Shown here: positions 1 to 8,465 of the stretch, piece by piece
Layout: each line of letters begins with the position of its first letter
Position numbering within the stretch: the stretch's first letter is position 1
Assembly (NCBI GenBank): GCA_026770585.1
Contig: MU646336.1
Location: 97,177-119,399, forward strand
From: Baffinella frigidus
Taxonomy: Eukaryota > Cryptophyceae > Cryptomonadales > Baffinellaceae
DNA length: 22,223 nucleotides
Direction of reading: 5' to 3'
Notes under the pieces: model-generated
The model's database searches: none
Seen by the model: the letters and a program-made list of their open reading frames with translations, nothing else
Told to the model about the DNA's origin: nothing
Translations under genes and position numbers: made by a program

Positions 1-31
<31 letters not shown>

Positions 32-190
32 CGCTCGCTCTCTGTCTCTCTCGCTCTCTCTCTCGCTCTCGCTCTCTCTCTCGCTCTTTCGCTCGCTCTC
101 TCTCTCTTTCTCTCTATCTTTCTCTCTCTCTCTGTCTCTCTCTCTCAATCTCTCTCTCTCTCGCTCTCTCTCTCCATGTCTCTCTCTCAT
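1..190. repeat. (CT)n microsatellite
   Basis: Nearly pure pyrimidine CT dinucleotide tract with scattered CG and CTTT interruptions, running off the left edge of the window. No coding signal is seen in it. Confidence 0.95.
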
Positions 191-212
191 CCCCTCCCAC
201 CAGGACTCCTAA

Positions 213-534
213 CCACACGGTGGACTACCAACCTTTCATCAAAAGTCAACTTACCCAGCGACAATTAAAGCAGAGGCTTTTCTAATGCAAATAGGTCACG
301 CTACACCCTAAAATCCAGCCTCAACGAAACCCTCGAAGTCCACCGTGTGGGTGGACTTTCCGAGTTTGTTTCCGCCGTCCGATTTCCACTCGGTGGGCTT
401 CGAGGGTTTCGGATTTGAATTTGGGGCCGGATTTTGGGGTGTCACGTGACCAAATTTACACCAGGGAATCCTTCAAGTCAATTATCTCTGGGCAAGTTGA
501 CTTTTGTTGAAAGGTCCGTAGTCCACCGTGCGGA
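213..534. repeat. Foldback element, about 320 bp, with CCACACGGTGGACT ends
   Basis: The left arm (213-350) and right arm (386-534) are imperfect reverse complements over almost their whole length. CACGGTGGACTAC near 217 pairs with GTAGTCCACCGTG near 518, and ACCCTCGAAGTCCACC near 329 pairs with the GGTGGGCTTCGAGGGT stretch near 392. It is a non-coding palindromic element, probably a MITE. I found no convincing target-site duplication. Confidence 0.75.
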
Positions 535-765
535 TACCAGGGAGTTGCCCTGATCGGGCAACTTCTCCATACAAATCGCCCTCTGGAAACGAACTCGGCA
601 AGTCCACTCTAGAGTCCTGTTGGTCGGTGCATCCTGGTTGAGGGTTCAGGAGTGCTCGACACACCCTTTGAGGACGTGACTGTGTTTTTTTAGGACGTGA
701 CTGCGTTCGCCGGGACGAAACGTTCGGGGATTTCGTGTGGAAAACTTTTCAATTTAAAAAACTTC
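535..765. other. Gene-free stretch with one hairpin
   Basis: No supported gene. A short hairpin with arms GTTGCCC (544-550) and GGGCAAC (556-562) lies just right of the preceding foldback element. The remainder is unremarkable. Confidence 0.5.
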
Positions 766-855
766 GGATAGATCATACTAGTAATTATAAAAGCATGTGT
801 GTAGTAAATTTCGTTGCCAGTGTGTATTTATCGCAAATACTCGCCCGGTTGAAAT
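766..855 (+). repeat. Truncated copy of the 9402-9537 foldback element
   Basis: GATCATACTAGTAATTAT, then a GTAGTAAATTTCGTTGCC stretch, then TATTTATC and AAATACTCGCCCGG match the right half of the palindromic element at 9402-9537. The left arm is missing, so this is a broken copy. Confidence 0.75.
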
Positions 856-930
856 CGGCCCTGAACGCTCGCGCTGCCGCAGGACACTACCATCAAGGTA
901 TGGTAGAAGCGCGTGCTGCTGGAGAATGTG

Positions 931-967
931 TACAGGGGCGCCTCGCTCATAAGAAACCGCCCCCCCC
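931..967 (+). repeat. Half copy of the CAGGGGTACC foldback family
   Basis: TACAGGGGCGCCTCGC followed by TCATAAGAAACC and a C tract is the left arm of the palindromic family seen in full at 1009-1121. It stops at the C tract, where it joins a segment that is repeated at 1195-1233. Confidence 0.75.
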
Positions 968-1233
968 GGGACAGAAGCGTGGGCGTGGGGCGTGAAGGGG
1001 GGAGTGCCGGGGTACCTCGCTCATAAGAAACGCCGCCCCCCTAGGACCCTACAGTAGGCTCATGCCTAGGGCCCTATGGTGGCCCTGGGGGGGGGCGGTT
1101 TCTTATGAGCGAGGAACCCCCTGTTTGCCCCGACAAGGTGTGGTCTGTTTCAGTTTAGGAATCCGGCCGGGCTTGACCTGCACAGAATGGAGCTGGGACA
1201 GAAGCGTGGGCGTTGGGCGTGAAGGGGGGGAGT
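968..1233. repeat. Direct repeat pair flanking a foldback element
   Basis: The segment 968-1005, beginning GGGACAGAAGCGTGGGCG, recurs at 1195-1233 with about two differences. The complete foldback element 1009-1121 lies between the two copies. Confidence 0.8.
1009..1121 (+). mobile_element. CAGGGGTACC-family foldback MITE, orientation A
   Basis: The arms GGTACCTCGCTCATAAG and CTTATGAGCGAGGAACC pair, followed inward by C/G tracts and CTAGGACCC / GGCCCT motifs. The asymmetric centre reads CTACAGTAGG then CTAGGGCCCTATGGTGG, which I use to define orientation A. It has no coding capacity and is a non-autonomous palindromic element. Confidence 0.85.
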
Positions 1234-1388
1234 AGCTCGGGGCTCTCGCAAGCAGAGGGGGGAGGAGAGGGGGCGCGGTGTAAGAAATGTAGCATGCGTG
1301 CGGTGTAAATGAAAGTGTGAATTGGACGGTTGGACGGTCCCACAGAAGCACCTACAGGGGTGCCTTTATCGCACAGATTCACAGGCTG
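1122..1388. other. Gene-free spacer
   Basis: Apart from the second direct-repeat copy at 1195-1233, a G/A-rich stretch (1220-1275) is all that is visible. Open frames here lack coding character. Confidence 0.4.
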
Positions 1389-1547
1389 ACGGCCTGAAAA
1401 CCGGGTAGTTGAGCCTACGGTATTGCCTTCGGTACGCCGCAGGGGGCTAGCTAGGGGGGGTCCTACGAAACATTAGGTCCCTAGCTAGGAGCCCTACGGC
1501 CTACCGTAGGCAATACCGTAGGCCTAACTACCCGGATTTCAGACCGT
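1389..1547. repeat. Foldback element with CCTACGGTATTGCC arms
   Basis: The arm 1389-1427 pairs with 1509-1547: ACCGGGTAGTT with AACTACCCGG, and CCTACGGTATTGCC with GGCAATACCGTAGG. The inner part repeats GCTAGCTAGG and CCTAGCTAGG. The GGCAATACCGTAGG motif recurs near 9036, 19530 and 20570, linking it to the elements at 19467 and 20500. Confidence 0.75.
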
Positions 1548-1610
1548 AATCCTAGTAGACTAAGATGCGCTTTGAAAGGGGTCACTCGAAAACAAAGGTG
1601 CCACACGCCG

Positions 1611-1649
1611 TACAGGGGTACCTCGCTCATGAAAAAACGCCCCCCCCTG
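1611..1649 (+). repeat. Half copy of the CAGGGGTACC family
   Basis: TACAGGGGTACCTCGCTCAT followed by an A run and a C tract. It is a left arm only, abutting the composite element that begins at 1659. Confidence 0.7.
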
Positions 1650-1690
1650 GACTGTCGTACAGGGGTGCCTCGGTTACAAGAAACCGCTTC

Positions 1691-1812
1691 TCAAGAAAAC
1701 GCACCGAATCCGACCCCTGTGTTTTCTTAAACCTAAGAAAATCGGACCGACCGGATTCTCCTCCGTTTTCTTGTTTTTAAGAAAACACCGACCGACCGGA
1801 TTCTGTGTCTGC
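1691..1812 (+). repeat. GACCGACCGGATTCT tandem array, left
   Basis: About 2.5 units of roughly 45 bp. Each has GACCGACCGGATTCT followed by a self-complementary TTTTCTT...AAGAAAA segment. The repeat direction matches the array at 2276-2475. Confidence 0.75.
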
Positions 1813-2275
1813 CCCAAAAAAAATTGGGCCTCACATCGCTTACATTCCCGGAGAATGGAGCTGGCGAATTTTCGGACCCAAAAACATGCCAACATTTCCT
1901 GAGAAAAACGAGTTCCCGAGTGGTGCAACTTTTCAAAATTTGGTGATTTTTGGGCACCTGCAGGGCGGTTCATGTGTTTGCACCCTTCACTTGTACTTTT
2001 GGGGGGAGGATTGCGGTTGAAACTGGCTTACAATCGTGGAGTTACCTAGTTCGACATATCCAGAGCACGTGTTATTACTATTAGCCGATCCCAGGTTGGC
2101 CTTCTCGGCCAATTTAGTGATTCGTGGGCACCTACAGGGCTCTTCTTTTGTAAACCTCAGGAACACGCTGACAACACCTTCTGAGTCCAAAATAGACCTG
2201 TTCTTCGTGTTTTGGGTATAGTTTTACCCCCTAGAAGACCTCTTACTATTTTAGGGTGGTACGAGGAGGCGCTTT
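1813..2275. other. Unique centre of the composite element
   Basis: No recognisable protein in either strand. GGGCACCT(A/G)CAGGG occurs at about 1950 and 2127, each followed about 10 bases later by a TTTG run. The open frames here are short and uncharacteristic. Confidence 0.4.
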
Positions 2276-2475
2276 CTTACGAGCACCGACCGGATTCTCC
2301 CTGCGTTTTCTTAACTTTAAGAAAACGTGGACCGACCGCTTTTCTGCGTTTTCTTAATCTTTAAGAAAACGTGGACCGACCGCTTTCGTGGGTTTTCTTG
2401 CCCTTAAGAAAAACAGACCGACCGGATTCTGCCTCCGATTTCTTATTTTAAGAAAACACAGACCGACCGACCTTT
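2276..2475 (+). repeat. GACCGACCGGATTCT tandem array, right
   Basis: Four to five units of about 43-46 bp, each carrying GACCGACCG and an inverted TTTTCTTAA / TTAAGAAAA pair, so every unit can form a hairpin. Units vary in the loop (ACT, TCT, CCC) while keeping the arms. Confidence 0.8.
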
Positions 2476-2511
2476 GAGCAAGAGTGTTCTTGTAGCCGAG
2501 GTACCCCTGTA

Positions 2512-2584
2512 GGGCCCTAGGCACAGGCGTACTGGAGGGTCCCTGGAGGATGTGCCACCTGATCAGCGATGCATCCTGTCGGTT
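2512..2584. repeat. Inner fragment of a CAGGGGTACC element
   Basis: Starting just inside the composite right end, GTAGGGCCCTAGGC then GGCGTACTGGAGGGTCC resembles the central part of orientation-B elements. The rest up to 2584 is unassigned. Confidence 0.45.
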
Positions 2585-2736
2585 GAGTGTGAATGGTTTA
2601 GGGTTCAGTGTTTAGGGTTGAGGGTTGAGGGTTCATGGTTGAGGGTTTGGGTTGAGGGTTCAGGGTTTGGGATTAAGTTCAGTGTTTAGGGTTTGGGGTT
2701 TGGGGTTTGGGGTTTATCCTTGAGAGTGTAGGGTTG
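2585..2736 (+). repeat. Degenerate TTTAGGG interstitial array
   Basis: Repeated TTTAGGG with TTCAGGG, TTGAGGG and TTTGGGG variants. The G-rich strand is the plus strand. The array is degenerate, so it is an interstitial relic and not a functional telomere. Confidence 0.85.
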
Positions 2737-3054
2737 GCAGGTATGACGAGACCAGAGGGCTCAAGTTGCCCGTAAATCCCGGAGGGTAGGTATGAGAAGC
2801 TGCCAAGAGGAACGGCCTCCTTTCTGCCTCCTCCTCGACCTGGTAGATCTACAGGATCCTGCGAAGGTTCGTAAAATAGGGCCCTTGTCTTAGTCTACGG
2901 GGAGGAGGGGGGGGGGCGTTATCTCCTGTCGCAGTGAGAGAGAAGCGCTCTTTATTGAACGGACATGGAGGCGCGACAGCGTCAAGCTTCAGAGGGGGCT
3001 AAGAGAGGTGAAATGCGGTGTGGCGGGCTCTGCAGTCTGCAGTAGTGTCATCTC
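2737..3054. other. Gene-free stretch
   Basis: I see no supported gene, RNA or element here. It holds a G run near 2902-2918 and a small CTGCAGTCTGCAGTAG duplication near 3030. Confidence 0.4.
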
Positions 3055-3150
3055 GTCCTTTAGGTCCTTTAGGTTTTAAATGCTCCCAACATATGCCAAC
3101 GACACGCCCTTCCGTACGAAGCTTCGTAGAAAGGACTGCAGAGAAAGAGT
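3055..3150 (+). repeat. TTTAGGTCCTTTAGG repeat family, copy 1
   Basis: TTTAGGTCCTTTAGGTTTTA followed by ATGCTCCCAACATA, CGCCCTTCCGT and AGAAAGGACTGCAGAGAAAG matches copies at 7176-7257 (minus) and 11264-11347 (plus). Relative to those copies, it carries a palindromic 12-base insertion, ACGAAGCTTCGT, between TTCCGT and AGAAAGG. Confidence 0.85.
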
Positions 3151-3179
3151 TTTTGTCGATTTCGTTCGGCACAATGAAA

Positions 3180-3375
3180 AAAAGAGGTCAAAAAAAACAG
3201 GTTAAAAAAAACAGGTCTACAGTGAAATTTACTACGAGTACACAAGTCGTTCTTATTACTACGAGGCTCGTAGAAGAATTTGTGTAGTAATTTTTGTTGC
3301 AGATTCTGGGGGAAAAACAGGTTCTGAAAAAAAAGACGTGTACGAAGCTTCGTACGAGCCTCGTGTGTACACACC
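3180..3375. repeat. A-rich palindromic region
   Basis: Tandem AAAAAAACAGGT units (3188-3216) are followed by an inverted pair: GTGAAATTTACTACGAG at 3222 and TGTGTAGTAATTTTTG at 3281. Then come the palindrome GTACGAAGCTTCGTAC near 3340 and GTGTACACAC near 3363. It is probably the remnant of a foldback element. No gene is supported. Confidence 0.5.
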
Positions 3376-3429
3376 AAGCTTCGTATCATACCGGTACGTT
3401 TCCCCGGATAATGTCCTTACCCCCCCTGC

Positions 3430-3733
3430 TGACGTCCCTCTAAAAATGTCGTTTCCATATCGAGCGTTTTGTAAAAAAACGTCCCTCTCCACGTCCCTCT
3501 CCGGTAAACCGGAGAGGGACGTTTGTGTGGTAAAGGTGACACGTGAGGAACTGAGGGACGTTTCGGGAAAAGCAACTCCAAAAGTGGCTGCAGAAGAAAC
3601 CGGGGAGAACCTTCCCGGTTCTCTCTTTCTCTGAGATGTTGACTTTTGAAGACGTCCCTGAGTTCCTCACGTGTGACGCGTCTGTAGTAAACATCCCTCA
3701 ACAGTCAATCAGTAAACATCCCTCAACAGTCAA
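3430..3733. repeat. ACGTCCCT palindromic region with 23-bp tandem duplication
   Basis: A perfect hairpin with 15-bp arms, ACGTCCCTCTCCGGT, lies at 3491-3522. A larger foldback pairs 3536-3565 (CACGTGAGGAACTGAGGGAC) with 3648-3677 (GACGTCCCTGAGTTCCTCAC). Inside it is a GAGAACCTTCCCGGTTCTC hairpin. A segment starting AGTAAACATCCCTCAAC is tandemly duplicated at 3686-3708 and 3711-3733. Confidence 0.7.
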
Positions 3734-3970
3734 CCATATGCTTCCACATTGGACGTGGCTCACTCGTGTCCGACCATGGACCCCTTATGGTTGTCATTTT
3801 TACCACACGCAGAGCGATCTATTCTCTTATCTTGGGGGGTCATTCGGTTGGTGAAACGTACCGGTAGGTACCCGGCAGGTACACGACCCCACGAACCCTG
3901 CAGCCCAAGCAGCCGCGCACCTGAATTTCCTGTTGCATTCACCAGCTCTTGCACGGCCGAGGTCCATCCC

Positions 3971-5082
3971 ATGACAACAGAGAAGGCGATGACGGACAAC
4001 AGCGTGGAGGCGGTGAAGGAGATGTTGGCGGAGCTGGTTCGCGAGAAGCAGCTTCTGGTAGAGCGCCTCAACGACCGGCACAAGCACATCGACAAAGACC
4101 AGAACCTTGAGCGGAGAGCGGTCCGAAAAGCCGAGTGGATGGAGGAGAAGAACCGCAGTGTTGCGCGTTTGAGCAAGGTGATGGGTTCAGGGTTCAGGGT
4201 TTAGGGTTGATGTTGCTGCGGTAGGCTGCGAACCAGCGTGCAGCGCGTACGCCGCGTCTGCCGCCGCTCGTGCGTCTCTCAAAGATTCACAGCCCCCAAG
4301 GGAACACCACGTTTTCAAGGAAACGCCGCCCAAAGAGTGTTTCCGGCGGAAACACAGGGAACAGGAAACGCCAGATCGAGCTTGTTCCTTTCCGCAAACT
4401 TTTTTCCTTCAAACAGAAACCGCCTCCCCCAGCGCTGGTCAGACCAGCTGATGGTGGACCTGCAGCGACCATCAACTGACGGCCCCTCTTCGGACAGGCC
4501 GCGGCGTCTCTCTGGGACCTGCTCGAAGACGACCCACGGGGGGGGAAGGAAAGGGCACACTCGGTACCCCAGCTTGGAGCAGACGAGGCCTTGGGCTTGG
4601 ACTGGCTGGGTGTCGGCGCCGGGCGGGCGTGCTCTCAAGATTATTCCGCAGCGCAGACGCGCGAGTTCGTCAGCCACCAAAGCCCGGCAATTCCACTCAG
4701 CAGAGACCCACGGGGGGGGCACGAAATGTCCGCGGGATCCATCGTGGCCTCGCAAGAGGCTAAAGCCACGAGTTCCACGAGCAGACGCTCCAGCCACGAG
4801 TCTCAAGGCCTCTCGGCCGCGCTCACGCGCGAGTTCATCGATGTCAGTCCGTCAAGTTCATTCGAAATAGAACAAGACGACCAGAGAGAGCGGACGCGGT
4901 GGGAGGACCCGCCCGTGGTGTCAGGAGTTGACCTGCACCGCATGGAGGAGGAACTCTTCATGGCGTTCATGTCGGGCCTCGGATCGGGCCACATATGCGT
5001 CGCCCCCCCACCTGAACCGGCAAAGCGCCATCCGCAGCAGGGTTCTGGTTCCGCCCAGCGGCGCCGGTGCGGGAGATTGTAA
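3971..5082 (+). CDS. Possible three-exon gene, unknown protein with N-terminal coiled coil
   Basis: I do not recognise the family. The proposed model is exon 1 3971-4177, exon 2 4244-4453, exon 3 4498-5082. Both introns are short (66 and 44 bp), begin GT, end AG, and lie between whole codons, so one frame runs from ATG 3971 to TAA 5080. Exon 1 encodes a charged helix typical of a coiled coil (for example VKEMLAELVREKQLLVERL). Exon 3 encodes an acidic, Ser-rich region with two similar segments, AQTREFVSH and ALTREFIDV, and ends in a basic tail (AQRRRCGRL). Coding character is best in exons 1 and 3; exon 2 is least sure and a competing frame (4270-4479) exists. The frame upstream of 3971 stays open to 3749 but looks non-coding. 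Intron 1 contains telomere-like TTCAGGGTTTAGGG. TGTAA overlaps the stop codon, a pentamer used as polyadenylation signal in chlorophytes. Confidence 0.4.
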
Positions 5083-5289
5083 ATGAACAAACCAGCGTGT
5101 CCTTGTGTCTCGCGCGGGTTTTTCCTGTCGCAGCGTTTCCTTCGGGTTTTCCTGTCGCAGCGTGCCCGTGCGTCTTGCGCGGGGTTTTCCTGTTTCCGCC
5201 TCGCAGCGTTTCCTTCCGCCTGCGGATCAGTCCACCCTCTCCCCGGATTGGTTTATTCCAGAAGGACTCCCTCACCTTGCATTGACCCT
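5083..5289. other. Gene-free stretch with short tandem repeats
   Basis: TTTCCTGTCGCAGCGT occurs twice (near 5122 and 5149) and a diverged third time (near 5187) within GTTTTCCTG-rich DNA. It may be 3' untranslated sequence of the preceding gene. No independent gene is supported. Confidence 0.45.
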
Positions 5290-5394
5290 GCAGGGGTACC
5301 TCGCTCGTAAGACAGCGCCCCCTCCACCACCTAGGACCACCATAGGCGTGAGCCTACTTAGGGGTGGGGCGGCTCCTTATGAGCGAGGTTCCCA
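5290..5394 (-). mobile_element. CAGGGGTACC-family foldback MITE, orientation B
   Basis: GCAGGGGTACCTCGCTCGTA is the left arm and CCTTATGAGCGAGGTTCCC the right arm. The centre reads CTAGGACCACCATAGG, i.e. orientation B, with part of the central segment missing. Confidence 0.8.
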
Positions 5395-5449
5395 TGGAAC
5401 ACAGTTTGCGAGCCTTACGCCGAGCAGCTCCACGAAAGGGACGAGAGGC

Positions 5450-5570
5450 TACAGGGGTACCTCGCTCACAAGAAAGCGCACCCCCGTAGCACCCTACAGT
5501 ATCCCTATGTCTAGGGCCCTATGGTGGTCCTAGGGGTGGGGCGGTTTCTTATGAGCGAGGTACCCCTGTA
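5450..5570 (+). mobile_element. CAGGGGTACC-family foldback MITE, orientation A
   Basis: A full copy bounded by TA: TACAGGGGTACCTCGCTC at left and GAGCGAGGTACCCCTGTA at right. The centre is CTACAGTATCCCTATG then CTAGGGCCCTATGGTGG. The flanking TA on both sides would fit a TA target duplication. Confidence 0.88.
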
Positions 5571-5652
5571 GCGTCCGTGAATCAGAAAATGATGCCGGCG
5601 CTTGAATATACGGGTGTACACTCGGGGGTGTTTATGTTTTAACTTCCTGGGG

Positions 5653-5774
5653 TACAGGGGTACCTCTCTCATAAGAAACAGCACCCCCTGTAGGACCACC
5701 TTGGGGCCCTAGGCGTAGCCCTACTGTAGGGTCCTAGGGGGGGGGGGGGGGTCTTGTGAGCGAGGTACCCCTGA
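5653..5774 (-). mobile_element. CAGGGGTACC-family foldback MITE, orientation B
   Basis: TACAGGGGTACCTCTCTC at left and GAGCGAGGTACCCCTG at right enclose TAGGACCACC...TGTAGGGTCCTAGG and an uninterrupted run of about 14 G. Confidence 0.85.
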
Positions 5775-5920
5775 ACCTCGCTCGTGGGAAACGCTTCCCC
5801 CTTCAGAACCCGAAGGGGTGCCTCGCTCAAAAGAGGCACACACCCTTGGATCACCATAGGACCCTAGTCGTAGGCCTACTGTGATTCAGGGGGGGGGGGT
5901 TCTAGAGAGCGGGGAACCCC
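5775..5920 (-). mobile_element. Two diverged CAGGGGTACC-family copies
   Basis: 5775-5802 is a left arm only (ACCTCGCTCGTGGGAAACG). 5814-5920 is a decayed full copy: GGGGTGCCTCGCTC at left and GAGCGGGGAACCCC at right, with an orientation-B centre (ATCACCATAGG ... GTAGGCCTACTG). Confidence 0.7.
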
Positions 5921-5927
5921 GGTACAG

Positions 5928-5965
5928 GGGTTGCTCACGACTAAGGACACTTTGCTTTTTGTTTG
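5928..5965 (+). repeat. Half copy of the GGGGTTACT foldback subfamily
   Basis: TACAGGGGTTGCTCACGACT followed by AAGGACAC matches the left arm of the element at 18522 and resembles the element at 10391-10509. The right arm is not present. Confidence 0.6.
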
Positions 5966-6018
5966 TGACTTTCAACCTAGCGAAAAGTGATCATCACGAC
6001 ACGCACCTGAACCATACA

Positions 6019-6960
6019 AGGGTTCAGGGTTTAGGGTTCAGGGTTCGTGGTTCAGGATTTGGGGTTTAGGGTTTAGGGTTTAGGGTTCAAGATTTAGGGT
6101 TTAGGGTTTCAAGTGTGGGGTTGAGGTTTTTTGGTTTAAGGTCCAGGATGTATGGTATGGGGTTTAGGGTTTAAGGTTTAAGGTTTAAGGTTTACGGTTT
6201 GGGGGTTGGGTTTCAAGGGTTTGTGTTTTGGGGGTTGAAGTTTAGGGTTGAGGGTTGAGGGTTGAGGGTTTTGGGTTCAGGGTTTCGGGTTTGGGTTTTA
6301 GGGGTTTGGGGTTTATGGTTTATGGATTATAGTTTCGGGGTTAGGGTTTAGGGTTCAAGATTTCTCAAGGGTTTAGGGTTTAGAGTTTGGGGTTGAGGTT
6401 TTTTTGTTATTAAAGGTCCAGGATGTATGGTTTGTGGTTTAGGGTTTAGGGTTTAGGGTTTAGGGTTTAGGGTTTAGGGTTTAGGGTTTAGGGTTTAGGG
6501 TTTAGGGTTTAGGATTAGGGTTCAGGGTTCAGGGTTCAGGGTTTAGGGTTTAGGGGTTGGGTTTCAAGGGTTTGGGTGTCAGGGTTCAGAGTTTGGGGTT
6601 TAGGGTTGAGGGTTTCGGTTTTGGGTTTAAGGTTTGGGGGTTGGGTTTTTAAGGTTTGGGGTTAGGGTTTGTGGTTTATGGTTTCGGGTTGAGGGTTGAG
6701 GGTTGAGGGTTTAGGGGTTAGGGTTACGGTTGGGGTTTAGGGTTTAGGGTTTAGGGTTTAGGGTTTAGGGTTTAGGGTTTAGGATTTTGGGTTGAGGGTT
6801 TAGGGGTTTTGGTTTAGGGTTCAGGGTCTAAGGTTTAGGGTTTAGGGTTTAAAGTTTGGTGTGTGGGGTTTTGAGTTTGGTGTTGTCATGCATGCACCCC
6901 CACGGAGTCTAAGTTCGACTTTAGAGTTTAGGGTTTAGGGTTTAGGGTTTAGGGGTTTTG
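6019..6960 (+). repeat. Long degenerate TTTAGGG interstitial telomere array
   Basis: About 940 bp of TTTAGGG and variants (TTCAGGG, TTGAGGG, TTTGGGG, TTTAAGG). There are perfect runs near 6438-6512 (about ten units) and 6734-6781. The plus strand is G-rich. A short unrelated insert lies near 6880-6920. Confidence 0.95.
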
Positions 6961-7009
6961 CAGGAACCCCTGTTCAACCCCCATTTCATGTCATGGCAAG
7001 GATGGGGTT

Positions 7010-7365
7010 TGCTATCTTGATCTCATCAGAGCTTTACCTCGGCACCAAACCACTGTGTAAGTAGGACTGTTAAACGCGTTTAACAGAGTCATCGCGTTAG
7101 CAGGACTGTTAAACGCCTCCTCGGAGCTGTACCATGGCACCACACCACAGCGTGAGTAGGACTGCTAAACGCGTCATGCTTTCTTTGCAGTCCTTTCTAC
7201 GGAAGGGCGTGTCGTTGGGCTATGTTGGGAGCATTTAAAACCTAAAGGACCTAAAGGTCTCAATTGAATGTATGACTGGCGTTGCTATCTTGACCTCATC
7301 AGAGCTGTACCATGGCACTAAACCACCCCTAGCGTGGCACGTAAGCGTCTCAATTGAATGTATGG
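7010..7365. repeat. Interspersed direct repeats
   Basis: A unit of about 51 bp starting GAGCT(T/G)TACC and ending TAAACGCGT occurs at 7029-7079 and 7124-7174, and its first half again at 7302. GCTATCTTGA precedes the units at about 7011 and 7283. GTCTCAATTGAATGTATG occurs at 7257-7274 and 7347-7364. The palindrome GTTAAACGCGTTTAAC lies near 7069. No gene is supported. Confidence 0.7.
7176..7257 (-). repeat. TTTAGGTCCTTTAGG repeat family, copy 2 (reverse)
   Basis: This is the reverse complement of the sequence at 11264-11347, including CGCCCTTCCGTAGAAAGGAC, and lacks the 12-base palindrome found in the copy at 3055. It sits inside the 7010-7365 repeat block. Confidence 0.88.
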
Positions 7366-7381
7366 CTCGAACCCGGGTCTT

Positions 7382-7592
7382 CCACTCGAGGCTAGAAGTG
7401 TGACTATTTTAAAAGTTTTAACGTCACAAGTCCTGTACAAGTGGACCGCTGTGTAGTAACTTTCACTCAAATAGGGTCATTTGGTCACGTATCTCGGGTC
7501 ATAACCCGAGATACGTGACCAAGCCTGCCCGTGACTGGTACTAAATGTAACAACCCCACATTTAAAATTGTCCCACTTCCAGCCTCGAGTGG
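7382..7592 (+). mobile_element. CCACTCGAG MITE, type D, copy 1
   Basis: The terminal inverted repeats CCACTCGAGGCTAGAAGTG and its near-complement ending CTTCCAGCCTCGAGTGG define a 211-bp element. Flanking dinucleotides are TT on both sides (7380-7381 and 7593-7594), consistent with a 2-bp target duplication. A perfect hairpin with 19-bp arms (7481-7499 with 7504-7522) lies inside. A second copy is at 21008-21212. Confidence 0.92.
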
Positions 7593-8465
7593 TTCTGAAG
7601 CGCATCCTTCGGAGAGCGACCTTCGGATCCAGATAGACAGGCAATCCACTCAGGACTGGAGGGGGGGTTATTCAAAAGTAATTTTTGAAGGGAAAACTTT
7701 CTCAAAAGTCATTTTTAGCACAAAAACGGCTCCAAGAACGAGCAAACGGCTCCAAGAACGAGCATGTAATACCCCACCCAAGTGCCTGGAGTGGCTTCAG
7801 ATTGCGCGGGGGATCATCTTAATCTGGAAATGGCTGGGTGTGGCAAAACGGCGAACCCCCTCTGAGAAACAAACAATGAAACGATGGCAGGCGGCGGCCA
7901 ACTGGGATGCGTTTCAGGTGGCTATCAAGATGACCGACACAACGGTCCCCCCCACGCCAGGGCACTCGAAACATCCACTTTTGACATCTTTCAAGGGAAA
8001 TGCCTTGAATTCTTAAGTCAACCGCGACAAATCTGTCGCGGATAAGGCGTCGGTTTCCCTCGATCATTCTGGTGTGGCCCTCCCCGTCCCTTCTTCTTTA
8101 TGGCTCTTCAGCCTCAGAATGGTCCATCCGTGAATCACTCCCGCCGCCCCTTTCCTGGCTGGCGTTCGCAGCTGCCAAAAGCGAAAGTGCGTATACCTGT
8201 TCTGGAAGTTCTGAAAAGGACACACAATCCGAACGTTTTGAAACAAAAGTGCGTGCTGACCTCTCTGAACGACCTGCCGATGAAACTAAAAAGGGGCGGA
8301 TGTGTCGGGGTTTCAAGACTCGAAACATCCTAAAGTTGACATGAGTTGACATTTGGCGGCACCAGAGCACCAAAAAGGCAGGTGGCGTTCGCGCAGAGTT
8401 TCGTTCGCGCGGCGTACGACCTGACAGTCGCCTTCAAGCTCCCCGACTCCTCCGATGCAAGCGCC
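7593..8465. other. Gene-poor stretch between telomere-like arrays
   Basis: A weakly coding-like open frame runs on plus to 8016, including the peptide WLQIARGIILIWKWLGVAK, but its ATG lies in the mobile element and I do not accept it as a gene. CGGCTCCAAGAACGAGC is tandemly duplicated at 7728-7764. ACTCGAAACATCC with a nearby TTGACAT occurs at about 7966 and 8320. A hairpin CCGCGACA..TGTCGCGG lies near 8022-8041. Confidence 0.4.

Larger units (their letters stand above)
1659..2511. mobile_element. Composite element, about 850 bp, with CAGGGGTGCCTCG ends
   Basis: The 23-bp left end (1660-1682, starting CAGGGGTGCCTCGG) is the reverse complement of 2487-2509 (ending CCGAGGTACCCCTG) with only two mismatches. 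Inside each end is an array of GACCGACCGGATTCT / TTTTCTTAA..TTAAGAAAA repeats. The centre (1813-2260) shows no supported gene. The terminal sequence resembles the small CAGGGGTACC foldback elements, so this may be a larger member of the same family. Confidence 0.6.

Noticed and set aside
735-995. 86-codon plus-strand open frame
   Set aside because: It is made of a truncated foldback element plus a half copy of another, so it is not a gene.
1691-2475. Regularly spaced hairpin repeats that could suggest a CRISPR array
   Set aside because: There are no unique spacers; repeats are imperfect tandem units in a eukaryotic composite element.
7363-7381. GGCTCGAACCCGGG resembling a tRNA T-arm / B box on the minus strand
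   Set aside because: The stem does not pair correctly, no acceptor stem, A box or cloverleaf can be formed nearby.
7531-8016. 161-codon plus-strand open frame
   Set aside because: Its ATG lies within the type-D mobile element and part of it is a tandem DNA duplication. The middle looks mildly protein-like, but no motif, homologue or splice signal supports it.
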